The notes: generated by a model from the sequence alone, not told the origin. A stretch of DNA of 64,000 nucleotides from Oscillospiraceae bacterium (GCA_015065545.1 SVQA01000001.1:1-64000); one strand, 5' to 3'; shown: positions 54,701 through 63,695, counted from the first letter of the stretch. Numbers and translations are program-made.

Positions 54701-55304
54701 CATTGAAGAGTATAAAGAAGTATCCGAAAGATATGAATTTATGTCTGTACAGGTAAATGATGTCGAAAAATCCAAGAAAGAGATTATTGCTCTTATAAGT
54801 GAACTTACAAAGAAAATGAAGGAATCATTTATTGAGAGCTTTGCTCTTATCAATAAGCATTTCGGCAGTACCTTCACAGAGCTTTTTGGTGGCGGTAATG
54901 CAAAGCTTATTCTTACAGACCCCGAGGATACTCTCAACAGCGGTATTGATATTTCTGTTCATCCTCCCGGAAAGATTGTTACAAATCTTGATGCTCTTTC
55001 AGGTGGTGAAAAAGCACTTGTTGCTATAGCACTATATTTTGCTATTATGAAGGTAAGGCCCTCGCTCTTCTGCGTAATGGACGAAATAGAAGCGGCTCTT
55101 GATGAGGTAAATGTAACCCGATTTGCAAGATACCTGCGTAATCTTACCGACTCCACACAGTTTATTACAATTACACACAGACGAGGAACCATGGAAGAAG
55201 CTGACGTACTCTATGGTGTTACAATGCAGGAGGAAGGTATCTCAAAGCTTCTTGAACTTCGTGCAACCGAGGTAGCAGAAAAGCTTAAAATGAATGCAAA
55301 CTAA
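51729..55304 (+). CDS. smc: Chromosome segregation protein SMC
   Basis: The condensin ATPase, 1191 residues. The N-terminal head has Walker A GPNGSGKSN (31-39) and the Q-loop. Two long coiled coils flank a hinge near 500-660 (GIRGPVSRIITVPTDYAVAIE ... VNAGGSLTGGSFAK). The C-terminal head has LSGGEKALVAIALYFAI and DEIEAALDEVNV. It forms dimers that extrude DNA loops with ScpAB (not in this window). It lies between the radical SAM gene and ftsY, the conserved clostridial order. Confidence 0.97.
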   Translation: MLLKSLELQGFKTFPDKTKLTFNTGITAVVGPNGSGKSNISDAIRWVLGEQAPKSLRCSRMEDVVFNGTTSRKQQGFAEVTLTIDNSDRALRFDGDVVSVTRRFYRSGESEYLINKTQVRLKDINELFMDTGLGRDGYSMIGQGKIDSIVSSKSDDRREIFEEAAGISRYRYRKTEAERKLARTEDNLVRLRDIVTELESRIKPLKIQSAKAQSFLEYSEEKRGLEIALWLDTLNKSSGEIKSHEDKISICENQLFEADKVISEVSEKTDHLYNESGQLAVKTEELRNMISDCEAQIFEKKSMLSVAQNDILHNNENINRINVDLEQIDVFAKDIVREIDEKLLKIDEIKSEIVNKNKEYDETADTLNNINVNASRSSDALQEITAKIAALSSKQADARVVLMTSASSIAEVESRLVALDETKTKRTEQVTTLEEMLINYKNQLEGANKKVLQYTNSIKGLELKLSSKEERLTELQEKADKLLLDAGEKARRAKVLQDLEQNMDGFSHSVKDIIQASKNGNLKGIRGPVSRIITVPTDYAVAIETALGYALQNIVTATEKDAKRAIAYLKQNRAGRATFLPVNTIKGKKLSENGLDDCYGFIGIASDLCKCESQYNDILISLLGRIAIFEDLNSATTAAKKFGYKFKVVTLDGQVVNAGGSLTGGSFAKNSGLLSRSSEIAKIKEEADALMKKADNAKAEFNNAKGEVASIEADILGFRADLSTASQELVRIETETKSCENELATTKTSLEEIEAETAKCNSRINTLKHDKENADIVIKQFTEEINVQESKAADISGDRANLKERREELSEKLQTLRLEIVTLEKDIENLESDIESSKAVGNNQESRKAELSKEIEDLETLNKEKCEQIALLNTEISDLENSINTTRAEIDKFSVRRDEIEKENIKLRQLEKDKMSERELASSELARLQERKLNMQNRYDSIISKLWEEYELTRLEAEAHAAEVEDIPAAQRRLNELKQKIKALGSVNVGAIEEYKEVSERYEFMSVQVNDVEKSKKEIIALISELTKKMKESFIESFALINKHFGSTFTELFGGGNAKLILTDPEDTLNSGIDISVHPPGKIVTNLDALSGGEKALVAIALYFAIMKVRPSLFCVMDEIEAALDEVNVTRFARYLRNLTDSTQFITITHRRGTMEEADVLYGVTMQEEGISKLLELRATEVAEKLKMNAN

Positions 55305-55321
55305 CTTAAAAGGAAGATATT

Positions 55322-56245
55322 ATGGGATTTTTCAGTAAAATTAAAGAGGGTCTTAAAAAGACCCGTAATGCAGTTGTGGGTCAGATTGACTCAATGCTTA
55401 AATCCTTCAAGAAAATTGACGAGGAACTTTTCGAGGAGCTTGAGGAGCTTTTGGTAATGGGTGATGTCGGTGTACCCACAGCAAGTAAAATTTGTGATGA
55501 GCTCAGAGAAAGAGTTAAAGAAGCCGGTATCAAAGATCCGGAAGAAATCAGCAAACTTTTAAAAGAAATAACAGCTGACCTTCTTCGCGGTGATCAACAG
55601 CTTAATATTTCCACAAAACCTTCTATAATTCTTGTTATCGGTGTTAACGGTGTAGGCAAGACCACAACAATCGGTAAGCTTGCTCACGACCTAAAATCCA
55701 AGGGTAACAAGGTAACTCTTGCCGCTGCCGATACTTTCCGTGCAGCCGCAATTGATCAGCTTCAGGTTTGGGCTGAAAGAAGCGGCGCTGATATTATCAA
55801 GCAGAACGAGGGCAGCGACCCTGCAGCTGTTGTTTTTGATGCTATTTCATCTGCAAAAGCTAAGGGAAGCGACGTCATTATCTGTGATACAGCAGGCAGA
55901 CTTCATAATAAAAAGCATCTTATGGATGAGCTCGCAAAAATCAATAGAATTATTGATAGAGAACTTCCTGATTCCGACAAAGAGATTCTTCTTGTTCTTG
56001 ATGCAACAACAGGTCAGAATGCTGTTAATCAGGCAGTAGAATTCAGAAAAGCAACAGGTATTACCGGTATTGTTCTTACAAAGCTTGACGGCACAGCCAA
56101 GGGCGGAGTAGTTCTTGCAATTCGTGACGGTCTTGGTATTCCTGTTAAATATATCGGTGTCGGAGAACAGATTGATGATCTTCAGCCTTTTGATCCCGAT
56201 GAATTTGCAAAGGCTCTCTTCGACAGAGGTGAGTCTGATGACTGA
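55322..56245 (+). CDS. ftsY: Signal recognition particle receptor FtsY
   Basis: GTPase docking SRP to the membrane. The 307-residue protein is a minimal form: a short N domain, then the NG domain with GVNGVGKTTT (107-116), DTAGRLHNKKHLMDEL and TKLDGTAKGG. The acidic A domain of enterobacteria is absent, as usual in Bacillota. It overlaps rdgB by eight bases. Confidence 0.96.
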   Translation: MGFFSKIKEGLKKTRNAVVGQIDSMLKSFKKIDEELFEELEELLVMGDVGVPTASKICDELRERVKEAGIKDPEEISKLLKEITADLLRGDQQLNISTKPSIILVIGVNGVGKTTTIGKLAHDLKSKGNKVTLAAADTFRAAAIDQLQVWAERSGADIIKQNEGSDPAAVVFDAISSAKAKGSDVIICDTAGRLHNKKHLMDELAKINRIIDRELPDSDKEILLVLDATTGQNAVNQAVEFRKATGITGIVLTKLDGTAKGGVVLAIRDGLGIPVKYIGVGEQIDDLQPFDPDEFAKALFDRGESDD

Positions 56246-56840
56246 TTTCCTAATTGCTACCAATAACAGTCATAAGGTAGAAGAGTTCAAACGTATTCTC
56301 AACCCTCTCGGTATTAACGTGCTTTCTGCAAAAGAAGCAGGTGTTGATTTGGGTGAGGTACTTGAGAACGGTACAAACTTTGCAGAAAATGCAAATATCA
56401 AGGCATTATCTGCATATAAGATTTCATCTATGCCGACAATTGCCGATGATTCCGGTCTTTGTGTCGATGCCCTCGGCGGTGCACCCGGTCTTTATACAGC
56501 CCGTTATGGCGGTGAAGGGTTAACACAGACAGAACGTAATGCTCTTCTTCTTAAAAACCTTGAGTCTGTTACTAAAGAAAACAGAACCGCAAGATTTGTT
56601 TGCAGTATATGTTGTATAATAGACGAAGACAACGTTATAGAAGTTGAAGGTATATGTGAAGGATATATTGCGAATTCGCCTTCAGGTACAGATGGCTTTG
56701 GCTATGACCCTGTATTTCTTTATAAAGACGGTCGTTGCTTTGGTCAGATCATCGGTGAAGAAAAAGACATTGTCAGTCACAGAGGTGTGGCATTAAGAAA
56801 ATTAAAAGAAGCTTTAGAAATTAGAAAGGATGTGCTTTAA
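56238..56840 (+). CDS. rdgB: XTP/dITP diphosphatase (RdgB/HAM1)
   Basis: Hydrolyses non-canonical purine triphosphates before they enter DNA. The 200-residue protein has ATNNSHKVEEF at its start, DDSGLCVDALGGAPG near 71-85, TDGFGYDPVF and SHRGVALRKL. The ATG at 56238 overlaps the ftsY stop (ATGACTGA). yhbY starts at the last base of its stop codon. Confidence 0.95.
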   Translation: MTDFLIATNNSHKVEEFKRILNPLGINVLSAKEAGVDLGEVLENGTNFAENANIKALSAYKISSMPTIADDSGLCVDALGGAPGLYTARYGGEGLTQTERNALLLKNLESVTKENRTARFVCSICCIIDEDNVIEVEGICEGYIANSPSGTDGFGYDPVFLYKDGRCFGQIIGEEKDIVSHRGVALRKLKEALEIRKDVL

Positions 56841-57145
56841 TGCTTACAAGCAAACAGCGTGCATATCTTCGCGGACTTGCCAACACCTACGATACAATTC
56901 TTATTGTAGGCAAGGGCGGTTTAGGTGATACAATTTATAAGCAGGCGGATGACGCTCTCAGAGCAAGAGAGCTTATTAAAGGTAAAGTGCTCGAAAACTG
57001 CGAGTTTTCTGCAAGAGAAGCAGCAGATACCATTGCAGAAAACATCGGTGCAGATGTAGTTCAGGTTATCGGTTTTAAGTTTGTTCTTTATAAGAGAAAT
57101 CCCGATGAACCCAAGATTCAATTGCCTAAGGCTAATAAAAAATGA
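56840..57145 (+). CDS. yhbY: YhbY-type CRM-domain RNA-binding protein
   Basis: A 101-residue protein: the CRM fold starts LTSKQRAYLRGLANTYDTILIVGKGGL, with the GxxG loop GKGG at 27-30, and contains LIKGKVLENCEFSAREAAD. Family members associate with pre-50S ribosomal particles. It is coupled with rdgB upstream and nadD downstream (ATGA overlap). Confidence 0.93.
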   Translation: MLTSKQRAYLRGLANTYDTILIVGKGGLGDTIYKQADDALRARELIKGKVLENCEFSAREAADTIAENIGADVVQVIGFKFVLYKRNPDEPKIQLPKANKK

Positions 57146-57753
57146 GCAGAGTAGGGGTATTTGGCGGTAGCTTTAATCCTATTCATCTTGGCCATACAGG
57201 TATAGTTAAGCGGATGATTAAAGCTTATGAACTTTCGAGGGTCGTGGTTATCCCAACCTTTAATACTCCTTTAAAGGATAACACTCCAATGCTTTCACCG
57301 ATGCATAGATTCAGAATGTGTGAGCTTGCCTTTGAGGATATTGAGAATGTAACAATAAGCAGCATTGAAATCGAACGTGAAGGCAAAAGCTATACTGTAG
57401 ATACTCTGAAAGAACTCAAAAGGATTTATCCTGATGATGAGCTGTTTCTGATAATAGGTGCTGATTCTTTTTTGCAGTTAAGACTTTGGCGGGATGTTTC
57501 TACTATTTTTAAGCTTACATCCATTCTTACGGTTGTAAGGGGAGAGGTCTTCCTCAAAGAGCTTATAACCTGCAAAGAATTTTATGAAAAAGAATATGAT
57601 GCTAAAATTTTTATTTCAGAAGAGCCTATCTGCAGGATTTCTTCAACTGAAGTACGAAATTCTATATTAAATAATAAACCTTTTACACACTTTCTGCCAA
57701 AGAAAGTCAGTGATTACATTATAGAAAAGGGTTTGTATGGATATGAAGAATGA
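57142..57753 (+). CDS. nadD: Nicotinate-nucleotide adenylyltransferase
   Basis: Transfers AMP to nicotinate mononucleotide to form deamido-NAD. The 203-residue protein has the nucleotidyltransferase motif GGSFNPIHLGH (8-18) and the ISSTEVR block (ISSTEVRNSI) near the C-terminus. It takes the product of PncB (35-36.6 kb). It is in the yhbY-nadD-yqeK-rsfS cluster common to Bacillota. Confidence 0.95.
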   Translation: MSRVGVFGGSFNPIHLGHTGIVKRMIKAYELSRVVVIPTFNTPLKDNTPMLSPMHRFRMCELAFEDIENVTISSIEIEREGKSYTVDTLKELKRIYPDDELFLIIGADSFLQLRLWRDVSTIFKLTSILTVVRGEVFLKELITCKEFYEKEYDAKIFISEEPICRISSTEVRNSILNNKPFTHFLPKKVSDYIIEKGLYGYEE

Positions 57754-58312
57754 TATTAAAGAATATTACGAGCTTGCAAAAAGCAGACTAAGTGAGAGAA
57801 GATATACACACAGCGTCAATGTTGCAAAAGCGGCAGTGAAGCTCGCCGTGAAATATGGCGAGGATGTAGTTAAGGCAGAAACAGCAGGTATACTCCACGA
57901 TATTACCAAAGAAGAGAAAACTGAAAACCAGTTGCAAATACTCAAATCAGGTGGTATAATACTCGACGATGTTTCCAAAAATTCTCCATCTCTGCTTCAC
58001 GCAATCACAGGTATGGTTTATTCAAGAGATGCTTTATCTATTAAAGATGAGGATATTCTTAATGCCATAAGATACCACACAACCGGTCGTGCAAATATGT
58101 CTTTGCTCGAAAAAATAATATTTATTGCTGATTTTATCAGTGATGAAAGAGATTACGACGATGTGGATGTTATGCGGGCAGAATGCGAAAAATCACTGGA
58201 GGATGGTATGGTTTACGGATTAGGATTCGTTATTCCGGACCTTGTTGCTCGTAAAAAGGCAATTCATCCCGATGCTTTGGCAGCATACAACGAGTTAGTT
58301 TTAAATAAGTAA
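57737..58312 (+). CDS. yqeK: YqeK-type HD-domain Ap4A hydrolase
   Basis: A 191-residue HD-domain phosphohydrolase. The metal ligands are seen in RRYTHSVNVAKAA, GILHDITKE and H-containing LLHAITGMVYSRD; a conserved AIRYHTTGRANMSLLEKIIFIADFISDERDY follows. YqeK proteins split diadenosine tetraphosphate symmetrically. The start overlaps nadD by 17 bases; AAAGGG lies five bases upstream of 57737, and an ATG at 57743 is also possible. Confidence 0.93.
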   Translation: MDMKNDIKEYYELAKSRLSERRYTHSVNVAKAAVKLAVKYGEDVVKAETAGILHDITKEEKTENQLQILKSGGIILDDVSKNSPSLLHAITGMVYSRDALSIKDEDILNAIRYHTTGRANMSLLEKIIFIADFISDERDYDDVDVMRAECEKSLEDGMVYGLGFVIPDLVARKKAIHPDALAAYNELVLNK

Positions 58313-58329
58313 CCGAAAGGATTTTCTTT

Positions 58330-58686
58330 ATGACAACTTTTGAACAAGCAATTGAATCTGCAAAGATTCTATCTGATAAAAAGGCGGTTAATCTCAGCGT
58401 TATCAAAATCACCGAGCTTTCTTCTCTCGGTGACTATATGGTACTTGCTACAGGTAACAATTCAACTCACGTAAAAGCTCTTGCTGATGAGCTTGAATTT
58501 CAGCTTAAGGGTATGGGTGTACCTGTGCATCATATTGAGGGTCATCGCAGTGACACTTGGATTCTTATGGACTATACAGATGTTATCGTTCATATTTTCT
58601 CCGATGATGCACGTGAGTATTATGGTCTTGACAGACTTTGGCAGGATGGCGAGATTGTAGATTTAACCCCATATATAGAAGACTAA
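58330..58686 (+). CDS. rsfS: Ribosome silencing factor RsfS
   Basis: Binds L14 on the 50S subunit and blocks subunit joining during starvation. The 118-residue protein has LSSLGDYMVLATGNNSTHVKALAD, HHIEGHRSDTWILMDYTDVIVHIFSDDAREYYGLDRLW: all hallmarks of the family. It is 17 bases after yqeK. Confidence 0.96.
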   Translation: MTTFEQAIESAKILSDKKAVNLSVIKITELSSLGDYMVLATGNNSTHVKALADELEFQLKGMGVPVHHIEGHRSDTWILMDYTDVIVHIFSDDAREYYGLDRLWQDGEIVDLTPYIED

Positions 58687-58717
58687 AACTGTAAATTATT
58701 GATGAGGAGGACTCATT

Positions 58718-61129
58718 TTGAGATACGAACATAAGAACGTAGAAACCAAATGGCAACAGATTTGGGAAGAAAAAGGTGTATTCGAAGCAAAAGATAACTC
58801 CCAAAAAGAGAAGTTTTATGCTCTTGTAGAATTCCCTTATCCTTCAGGTGCAGGTATGCACGTTGGTCATATTAAAGCATATTCAGGTCTTGAGGTTGTT
58901 TCAAGAAAAAGAAGAATGCAAGGCTTTAATGTACTTTTCCCAATAGGCTTCGATGCTTACGGACTTCCCACAGAAAACTATGCTATCAAAACTCATATTC
59001 ATCCCAGACAGGTAACAGATACAAACATCGCAAAATTTACAAGCCAGCTTAAAAAGGTAGGTTTTTCTTTTGATTGGAATCGTGTAATTGATACAACTGA
59101 AGAGGATTACTACAAGTGGACACAGTGGATCTTCCTCAAAATGTTTGAGAACGGTCTTGCTTTCCGTGATAAAACACTCGTAAACTATTGCCCTTCCTGT
59201 AAGGTTGTTCTTTCTAACGAAGATTCTCAGGGCGGTAAGTGTGATATTTGCCACAGTGATATTGTTCAGAAATCCAAGGATGTTTGGTACCTTCGTATTA
59301 CAGAGTATGCCGACAAGCTTCTTGAGGGACTTAAGGATGTTGACTATCTGCCCAATGTAAAGCTTCAGCAGGAAAACTGGATTGGTAAATCCTCAGGTGC
59401 TTTTGTAAACTTTACTGTTAAAGATACAGATGAAACTTTAAGAATCTATACAACCCGTCCCGATACTCTCTTTGGCGTAACCTTTATGGTTATGGCTCCC
59501 GAGCATCCTATGCTTGATAAGTATAAGGATATGATAACAAACTTCAATGAAGTCGAGGATTACAGAACAGAGTGTTCAAAGAAAACCGAGTTTGAAAGAA
59601 CACAGCTTGTTAAAGATAAAACAGGTGTTAAGCTTCAGGGCTTCTCAGCTATTAATCCTGTTAATGGTAAAGAAATCCCCATCTTTATTTCCGACTATGT
59701 AATGATGGGTTATGGTACAGGTGCAATTATGGCTGTACCTGCACACGACCAGAGAGACTACGATTTCGCAAAGAAATTCGGTGTTGATATTATTGAGGTT
59801 ATTAAGGGCGGCGACATCGCTTTGGAAGCCTACACAGGTGACGGCGAAATGGTCAACTCTGATTTTCTCAACGGTTTTAAGGATAAAAAATCCTCTATCG
59901 CAAAAATGCTTGAGAAGCTCGAAGAGCTTGGTATAGGCGAGAAGGGTGTACAGTATAAGATGAAGGACTGGGCATTCAACCGTCAGCGTTATTGGGGCGA
60001 GCCTATTCCTATTGTTCACTGCGAAAAGTGCGGTATGGTTGCAGTACCCTACGATGAGCTTCCCTTAAAGCTTCCTAAGGTTGAAAATTTCGAACCCGGT
60101 CAGGATGGTGAAAGCCCTCTTGCAAAAATTGATGATTTTTTAAACTGCACTTGTCCCAAGTGTGGAGGTAAGGCAAAAAGAGAAACAGATACAATGCCTC
60201 AGTGGGCAGGCTCCTCTTGGTATTTCCTTCGCTACATCGATCCTCATAATGACAATGAGCTTGCTAATATGGACAAGCTTAAATATTGGATGCCTGTTGA
60301 TTGGTACAACGGCGGTATGGAGCACGTTACCCGTCACCTTATTTATTCACGTTTCTGGCATAAATTCCTATACGATATGGGTCTTGTACCTTGTGCAGAG
60401 CCTTATGCAAAGAGAACAGCTCAGGGTCTTATTCTTGGTCCTGACGGTGTTAAGATGAGTAAATCAAGAGGCAATGTCGTAGATCCCAACGAAGTTGTTG
60501 ACGTTTACGGTGCTGACGTTCTGCGTACATACGTACTCTTTATGGGTGACTACGAGCAGGCTGCTCCTTGGTCAGAAAGTTCTATGAAGGGTTGCAAGAG
60601 ATTTATTGACAGAATCTGGAATCTTCAGGAGATTCTTGTGGATGGCAACGAGTACTCTGATGACCTTTTAAGTGCCTTCCATAAAACAATCAAAAAAGTT
60701 TCCGAAGATATTGAAGGTCTAAAGTTTAACACAGCTATCGCAGCACTTATGACTCTTATTAATGATATTTATGCCAAGGGCTCTATCAACAAGGCAGAAC
60801 TTAAGACATTCTTACTCCTTGTAAATCCCTTTGCTCCTCATGTAACTGAGGAGATTTACAGCATAGTTTATGGCTGTGATACAATACTTGCAGAAACACA
60901 GTGGCCTGAGTTTGATGAAGCTAAGTGTAAGGATGATACTATTGAGATTGCTGTTCAGGTTAACGGCAAAATTAAAGCAAGACTCAATGTTCCCGCTGAA
61001 GCACAGCAGGATGAAGTGCTTGAGATGTGTCATAATGACGAAAGTGTTAAGGTTGCCATCGGCACTATGAATATCATCAAAGAGTTCTATGTTAAGGGAA
61101 AACTTGTTAATATTGTAGTTAAACCTTAA
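58718..61129 (+). CDS. leuS: Leucyl-tRNA synthetase
   Basis: Class I synthetase, 803 residues. The HIGH motif is GMHVGH in PYPSGAGMHVGHIKAYSG (near 44-49). A zinc-ribbon insertion (CPSCKVVLSNEDSQGGKCDIC), the editing domain (TTRPDTLFGVTFMV) and KMSKS (near 580) follow. It starts at TTG, seven bases after GATGAGGAGG; no ATG lies at the conserved N-terminus. The 31-base gap after rsfS has no room for a T-box, so it is not controlled by a local leucine T-box. Confidence 0.97.
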   Translation: MRYEHKNVETKWQQIWEEKGVFEAKDNSQKEKFYALVEFPYPSGAGMHVGHIKAYSGLEVVSRKRRMQGFNVLFPIGFDAYGLPTENYAIKTHIHPRQVTDTNIAKFTSQLKKVGFSFDWNRVIDTTEEDYYKWTQWIFLKMFENGLAFRDKTLVNYCPSCKVVLSNEDSQGGKCDICHSDIVQKSKDVWYLRITEYADKLLEGLKDVDYLPNVKLQQENWIGKSSGAFVNFTVKDTDETLRIYTTRPDTLFGVTFMVMAPEHPMLDKYKDMITNFNEVEDYRTECSKKTEFERTQLVKDKTGVKLQGFSAINPVNGKEIPIFISDYVMMGYGTGAIMAVPAHDQRDYDFAKKFGVDIIEVIKGGDIALEAYTGDGEMVNSDFLNGFKDKKSSIAKMLEKLEELGIGEKGVQYKMKDWAFNRQRYWGEPIPIVHCEKCGMVAVPYDELPLKLPKVENFEPGQDGESPLAKIDDFLNCTCPKCGGKAKRETDTMPQWAGSSWYFLRYIDPHNDNELANMDKLKYWMPVDWYNGGMEHVTRHLIYSRFWHKFLYDMGLVPCAEPYAKRTAQGLILGPDGVKMSKSRGNVVDPNEVVDVYGADVLRTYVLFMGDYEQAAPWSESSMKGCKRFIDRIWNLQEILVDGNEYSDDLLSAFHKTIKKVSEDIEGLKFNTAIAALMTLINDIYAKGSINKAELKTFLLLVNPFAPHVTEEIYSIVYGCDTILAETQWPEFDEAKCKDDTIEIAVQVNGKIKARLNVPAEAQQDEVLEMCHNDESVKVAIGTMNIIKEFYVKGKLVNIVVKP

Positions 61130-61167
61130 GTTTTTCGACATTTTTAATTATTTCTTCTGTTTTTCTC

Positions 61168-61196
61168 TTGACATACTATGTTTATTTATGTATAAT
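61168..61196 (+). promoter_or_regulatory. Promoter of rpsU
   Basis: TTGACA, 17 bases, TATAAT: consensus, 49 bases before the ATG. Confidence 0.85.
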
Positions 61197-61245
61197 CTAT
61201 AAAGTATTTGTGATAATCCCGTAATTCAGATGGGAGGGAAGAAAG

Positions 61246-61422
61246 ATGGCAGAAGTCAGATTAAAAGAGAATGAGTCCCTTGAAAATGCTTTGAGAAGAT
61301 TCAAGAAGCAGTGTGCAAGAGCTGGTGTTATTGCCGAGGTACGCAAGAGAGAGGCTTATGAGAAGCCCTCTGTAAAGCGTAAGAAGAAATCCGAAGCAGC
61401 TCGCAAGCGCAAGTATAGGTAA
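61246..61422 (+). CDS. rpsU: 30S ribosomal protein S21
   Basis: A 58-residue basic protein: [20 protein letters not shown], followed by a KKQC-like stretch, [14 protein letters not shown] and a lysine/arginine tail. It matches S21 in sequence and length. GGGAGG precedes the ATG. It has its own strong promoter and terminator, away from dnaG and rpoD. Confidence 0.95.
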   Translation: MAEVRLKENESLENALRRFKKQCARAGVIAEVRKREAYEKPSVKRKKKSEAARKRKYR

Positions 61423-61429
61423 TCTCTTA

Positions 61430-61458
61430 GGCGGACAGCTTTGTGTTGTCCGCCTTTT
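61430..61458 (+). terminator. Terminator after rpsU
   Basis: AGGCGGACA / TGTCCGCC stem, loop of eight bases, then TTTT. Confidence 0.82.
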
Positions 61459-61483
61459 CATTTTAACAAAAAGGAGATTTATT

Positions 61484-62557
61484 ATGTCAGTTTTCTTAAA
61501 TCGAATTGATAAGATTGCAAATATTCTCAAAAAAGATGAGGCAGCACTTGTTACCTCTGATATCAGTATCACTTATCTCACAGGATTTCGTCATTCAGAA
61601 GGCTATGTGCTTGTTACAAAGAATGCAAGCTATTTTCTTATAGACTTCAGATATGTGGAAGCTGTGCAGAATGCCGTTAAACATATTGATGTTGTTATGT
61701 TCAGCAATTCGTTTGACACCATAAATGAGTTGCTTCAAAAACACGATATAAAAGCTGTAGCTGTTGAGGATGGCACAGTTACACTTTCTCAGTATAAAGC
61801 CTTTAAGGAAAAATTTAATGCAGAAATTCTTGATAACTCTGAGCTTACAAAAGTTATTTCTGATTCAAGAATCGTAAAAACCTCTGATGAAATCCAGAAG
61901 CTCTATACTGCTCAGAAGATTGCAGAGAAGGCTTATCTTGAAGTTCTTAATTTTGTTAAGCCCGGTGTTACAGAGAAAGAAATTGCTGCTCGACTTGAAT
62001 TTCTTATGAAGATGAACGGAGCAGAGGGCATCGCTTTTGACCTTATTACAGTAACAGGTAAGAAAACTTCTCTTCCTCATGGTGTACCCGGTGATGTAAA
62101 AGTTCAGGAGGGTGATTTCTTTACATTCGACATTGGTGCTGTATTTGACGGTTATCACAGCGATATGACCCGCACTGTTGCAGTTGGTTCTGTATCTGAT
62201 GAGCAAAGAAGAATTTACGATATTGTACTCAAAGCACATCTCGCAGGTTTAGCTGCTACAAAAGCAGGTGTTACCGGCTTTGATGTTGATAAGGTTTGCC
62301 GTGATATAATCAAAGCTGAAGGCTACGGAGATTTCTTTGGCCATGGCACAGGTCACGGTGTAGGTCTTGAAATTCACGAAGCACCCTATGCTAATACAAG
62401 ATATAATGAAGTTTTAAAAGAGAATATGACTTTAACAGTAGAGCCCGGAATCTATCTGCCTGATAAATTCGGTGTAAGAATAGAAGACACTGTTTTGGTA
62501 ACAACAGAAGGCTTCGAGTCCTTTGCTACTTTACCTAAAGATTTAATTATTCTTTAA
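61484..62557 (+). CDS. pepP: Xaa-Pro aminopeptidase (M24 family)
   Basis: Releases N-terminal residues preceding proline. The 357-residue protein has a creatinase-like N-terminal domain (1-130) and the pita-bread catalytic domain with metal ligands in DIGAVFDGYHSDMTRT, GHGTGHGVGLEIHEAP and the late glutamates of TVEPGIYLPDKFGVRIED. AAAGGAG precedes the ATG. This gene immediately precedes efp in many Bacillota, which fits turnover of proline-rich peptides, although an independent promoter for efp lies between. Confidence 0.94.
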   Translation: MSVFLNRIDKIANILKKDEAALVTSDISITYLTGFRHSEGYVLVTKNASYFLIDFRYVEAVQNAVKHIDVVMFSNSFDTINELLQKHDIKAVAVEDGTVTLSQYKAFKEKFNAEILDNSELTKVISDSRIVKTSDEIQKLYTAQKIAEKAYLEVLNFVKPGVTEKEIAARLEFLMKMNGAEGIAFDLITVTGKKTSLPHGVPGDVKVQEGDFFTFDIGAVFDGYHSDMTRTVAVGSVSDEQRRIYDIVLKAHLAGLAATKAGVTGFDVDKVCRDIIKAEGYGDFFGHGTGHGVGLEIHEAPYANTRYNEVLKENMTLTVEPGIYLPDKFGVRIEDTVLVTTEGFESFATLPKDLIIL

Positions 62558-62563
62558 TACCTA

Positions 62564-62593
62564 TTGACAATATATTGGTTTTTTATGTATAAT
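62564..62593 (+). promoter_or_regulatory. Promoter of efp
   Basis: TTGACA, 18 bases, TATAAT, 55 bases before the ATG. Confidence 0.75.
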
Positions 62594-62648
62594 ATTTAAG
62601 GAAATTTGCGGTTTATCCGTATAAACAATAATTTTGGAGGAATCATTT

Positions 62649-63206
62649 ATGATATCTGCAGGCGATTTTAGAAACGGCGTTACTTTCGAAATGGACGGTC
62701 AGGTAGTTTCTATCGTTGAGTTCCAGCATGTTAAGCCCGGTAAAGGTGCGGCATTCGTTAGAACAAAGATCAGAAACGTTATCACCGGCTCCGTAGTTGA
62801 AAAGACTTTCAATCCCAACGATAAGTATCCCACAGCTTTCATTGAGAGAAGAGATATGGAGTACAGCTACAACGATGGCGACCTCTATTATTTTATGGAC
62901 ACAGAGACTTGGGAGCAGGTTCCTATCAACAAGGACATCCTCTCCGACTCTTTCAAGTTTGTTAAAGAGAACATGGTTTGTAAGGTTCTTTCTTACAAGG
63001 GCAATGTTTTCGGTGTAGAGCCTCCCAACTTTGTTGAGCTTGTAGTTGCTCAGACCGACCCCGGTTTTGCAGGCAACACAGCTACCAATGCTCTTAAACC
63101 CGCTACTCTCGAAACAGGCGCAGAAATTAAAGTTCCCCTCTTCATTGAAGAAGGCGAGCTTCTTCAGATCGATACTCGTACAGGCGAGTACATCGGTCGT
63201 GCATAA
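62649..63206 (+). CDS. efp: Elongation factor P
   Basis: Relieves ribosome stalling at polyproline. The 185-residue protein has three OB-like domains. Tip residue K32 lies in [12 protein letters not shown], as in Bacillus EF-P ([10 protein letters not shown] loop), whose lysine carries a 5-aminopentanol group. The C-terminus [14 protein letters not shown] is diagnostic. TTTTGGAGG supports the ATG at 62649, not the earlier in-frame start. Confidence 0.97.
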   Translation: MISAGDFRNGVTFEMDGQVVSIVEFQHVKPGKGAAFVRTKIRNVITGSVVEKTFNPNDKYPTAFIERRDMEYSYNDGDLYYFMDTETWEQVPINKDILSDSFKFVKENMVCKVLSYKGNVFGVEPPNFVELVVAQTDPGFAGNTATNALKPATLETGAEIKVPLFIEEGELLQIDTRTGEYIGRA

Positions 63207-63224
63207 TAAGTGAGGTAGTTAATT

Positions 63225-63695
63225 ATGACATTAACTGAGAGAATTTCTTACATCCGTGGTCTCGCTGAGGGTCTTAACCTTGACGAGAGCAAGGCTGAAG
63301 TTAAAGTTCTTAATGCTATTATGGAGCTTCTTGATGATATGGCAGAGACTGTAACAGACCTCGGCGAGCTCTATGATGAGATGGCAGACGTTGTAGACGA
63401 AATCGACGAGGATCTTTCTTTACTCGAAGAAGACGTGTATGACGACGATTGCGATTGCTGCTGTGATTGCGACTGTGGTGACGATGAGTGCACTTGCGGT
63501 TGCCATGATGATGATTGCGATTGTGAATGCGTTTATTATGAAGTTGTTTGTCCCACATGCAATAAGGAAATCAACGTTGAAGAGGACATTCTCCTCGAAG
63601 GCGAAATTATCTGTCCTTCCTGCGGCGAAACTCTCGAGTTTGATTTTAGTGATCTCGATTGCTGCTGTGATTGTGGTTGCGAAGACGAAGAGTAA
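63225..63695 (+). CDS. CD1247-type Cys/Asp-rich acidic protein
   Basis: A 156-residue protein of unknown function. The N-terminal 70 residues (ISYIRGLAEGLNLDESKAEVKVLNAI, then acidic helices) match the clostridial CD1247 N-terminal domain, in which YLRGLAEGL is typical. A segment rich in Cys and Asp follows (DCDCCCDCDCGDDECTCGC, about 75-93). Then comes a zinc-ribbon (VCPTC...ICPSC, 108-135) and a second CCCDCGC end. Many cysteines suggest bound metal, but no function is known. It follows efp after 18 bases, which is a recurrent position in Clostridia (from memory). Confidence 0.85.
   Translation: MTLTERISYIRGLAEGLNLDESKAEVKVLNAIMELLDDMAETVTDLGELYDEMADVVDEIDEDLSLLEEDVYDDDCDCCCDCDCGDDECTCGCHDDDCDCECVYYEVVCPTCNKEINVEEDILLEGEIICPSCGETLEFDFSDLDCCCDCGCEDEE

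Noticed and set aside
58687..58717. T-box leader for leuS
   Set aside because: The gap is only 31 bases and contains just the ribosome binding site.
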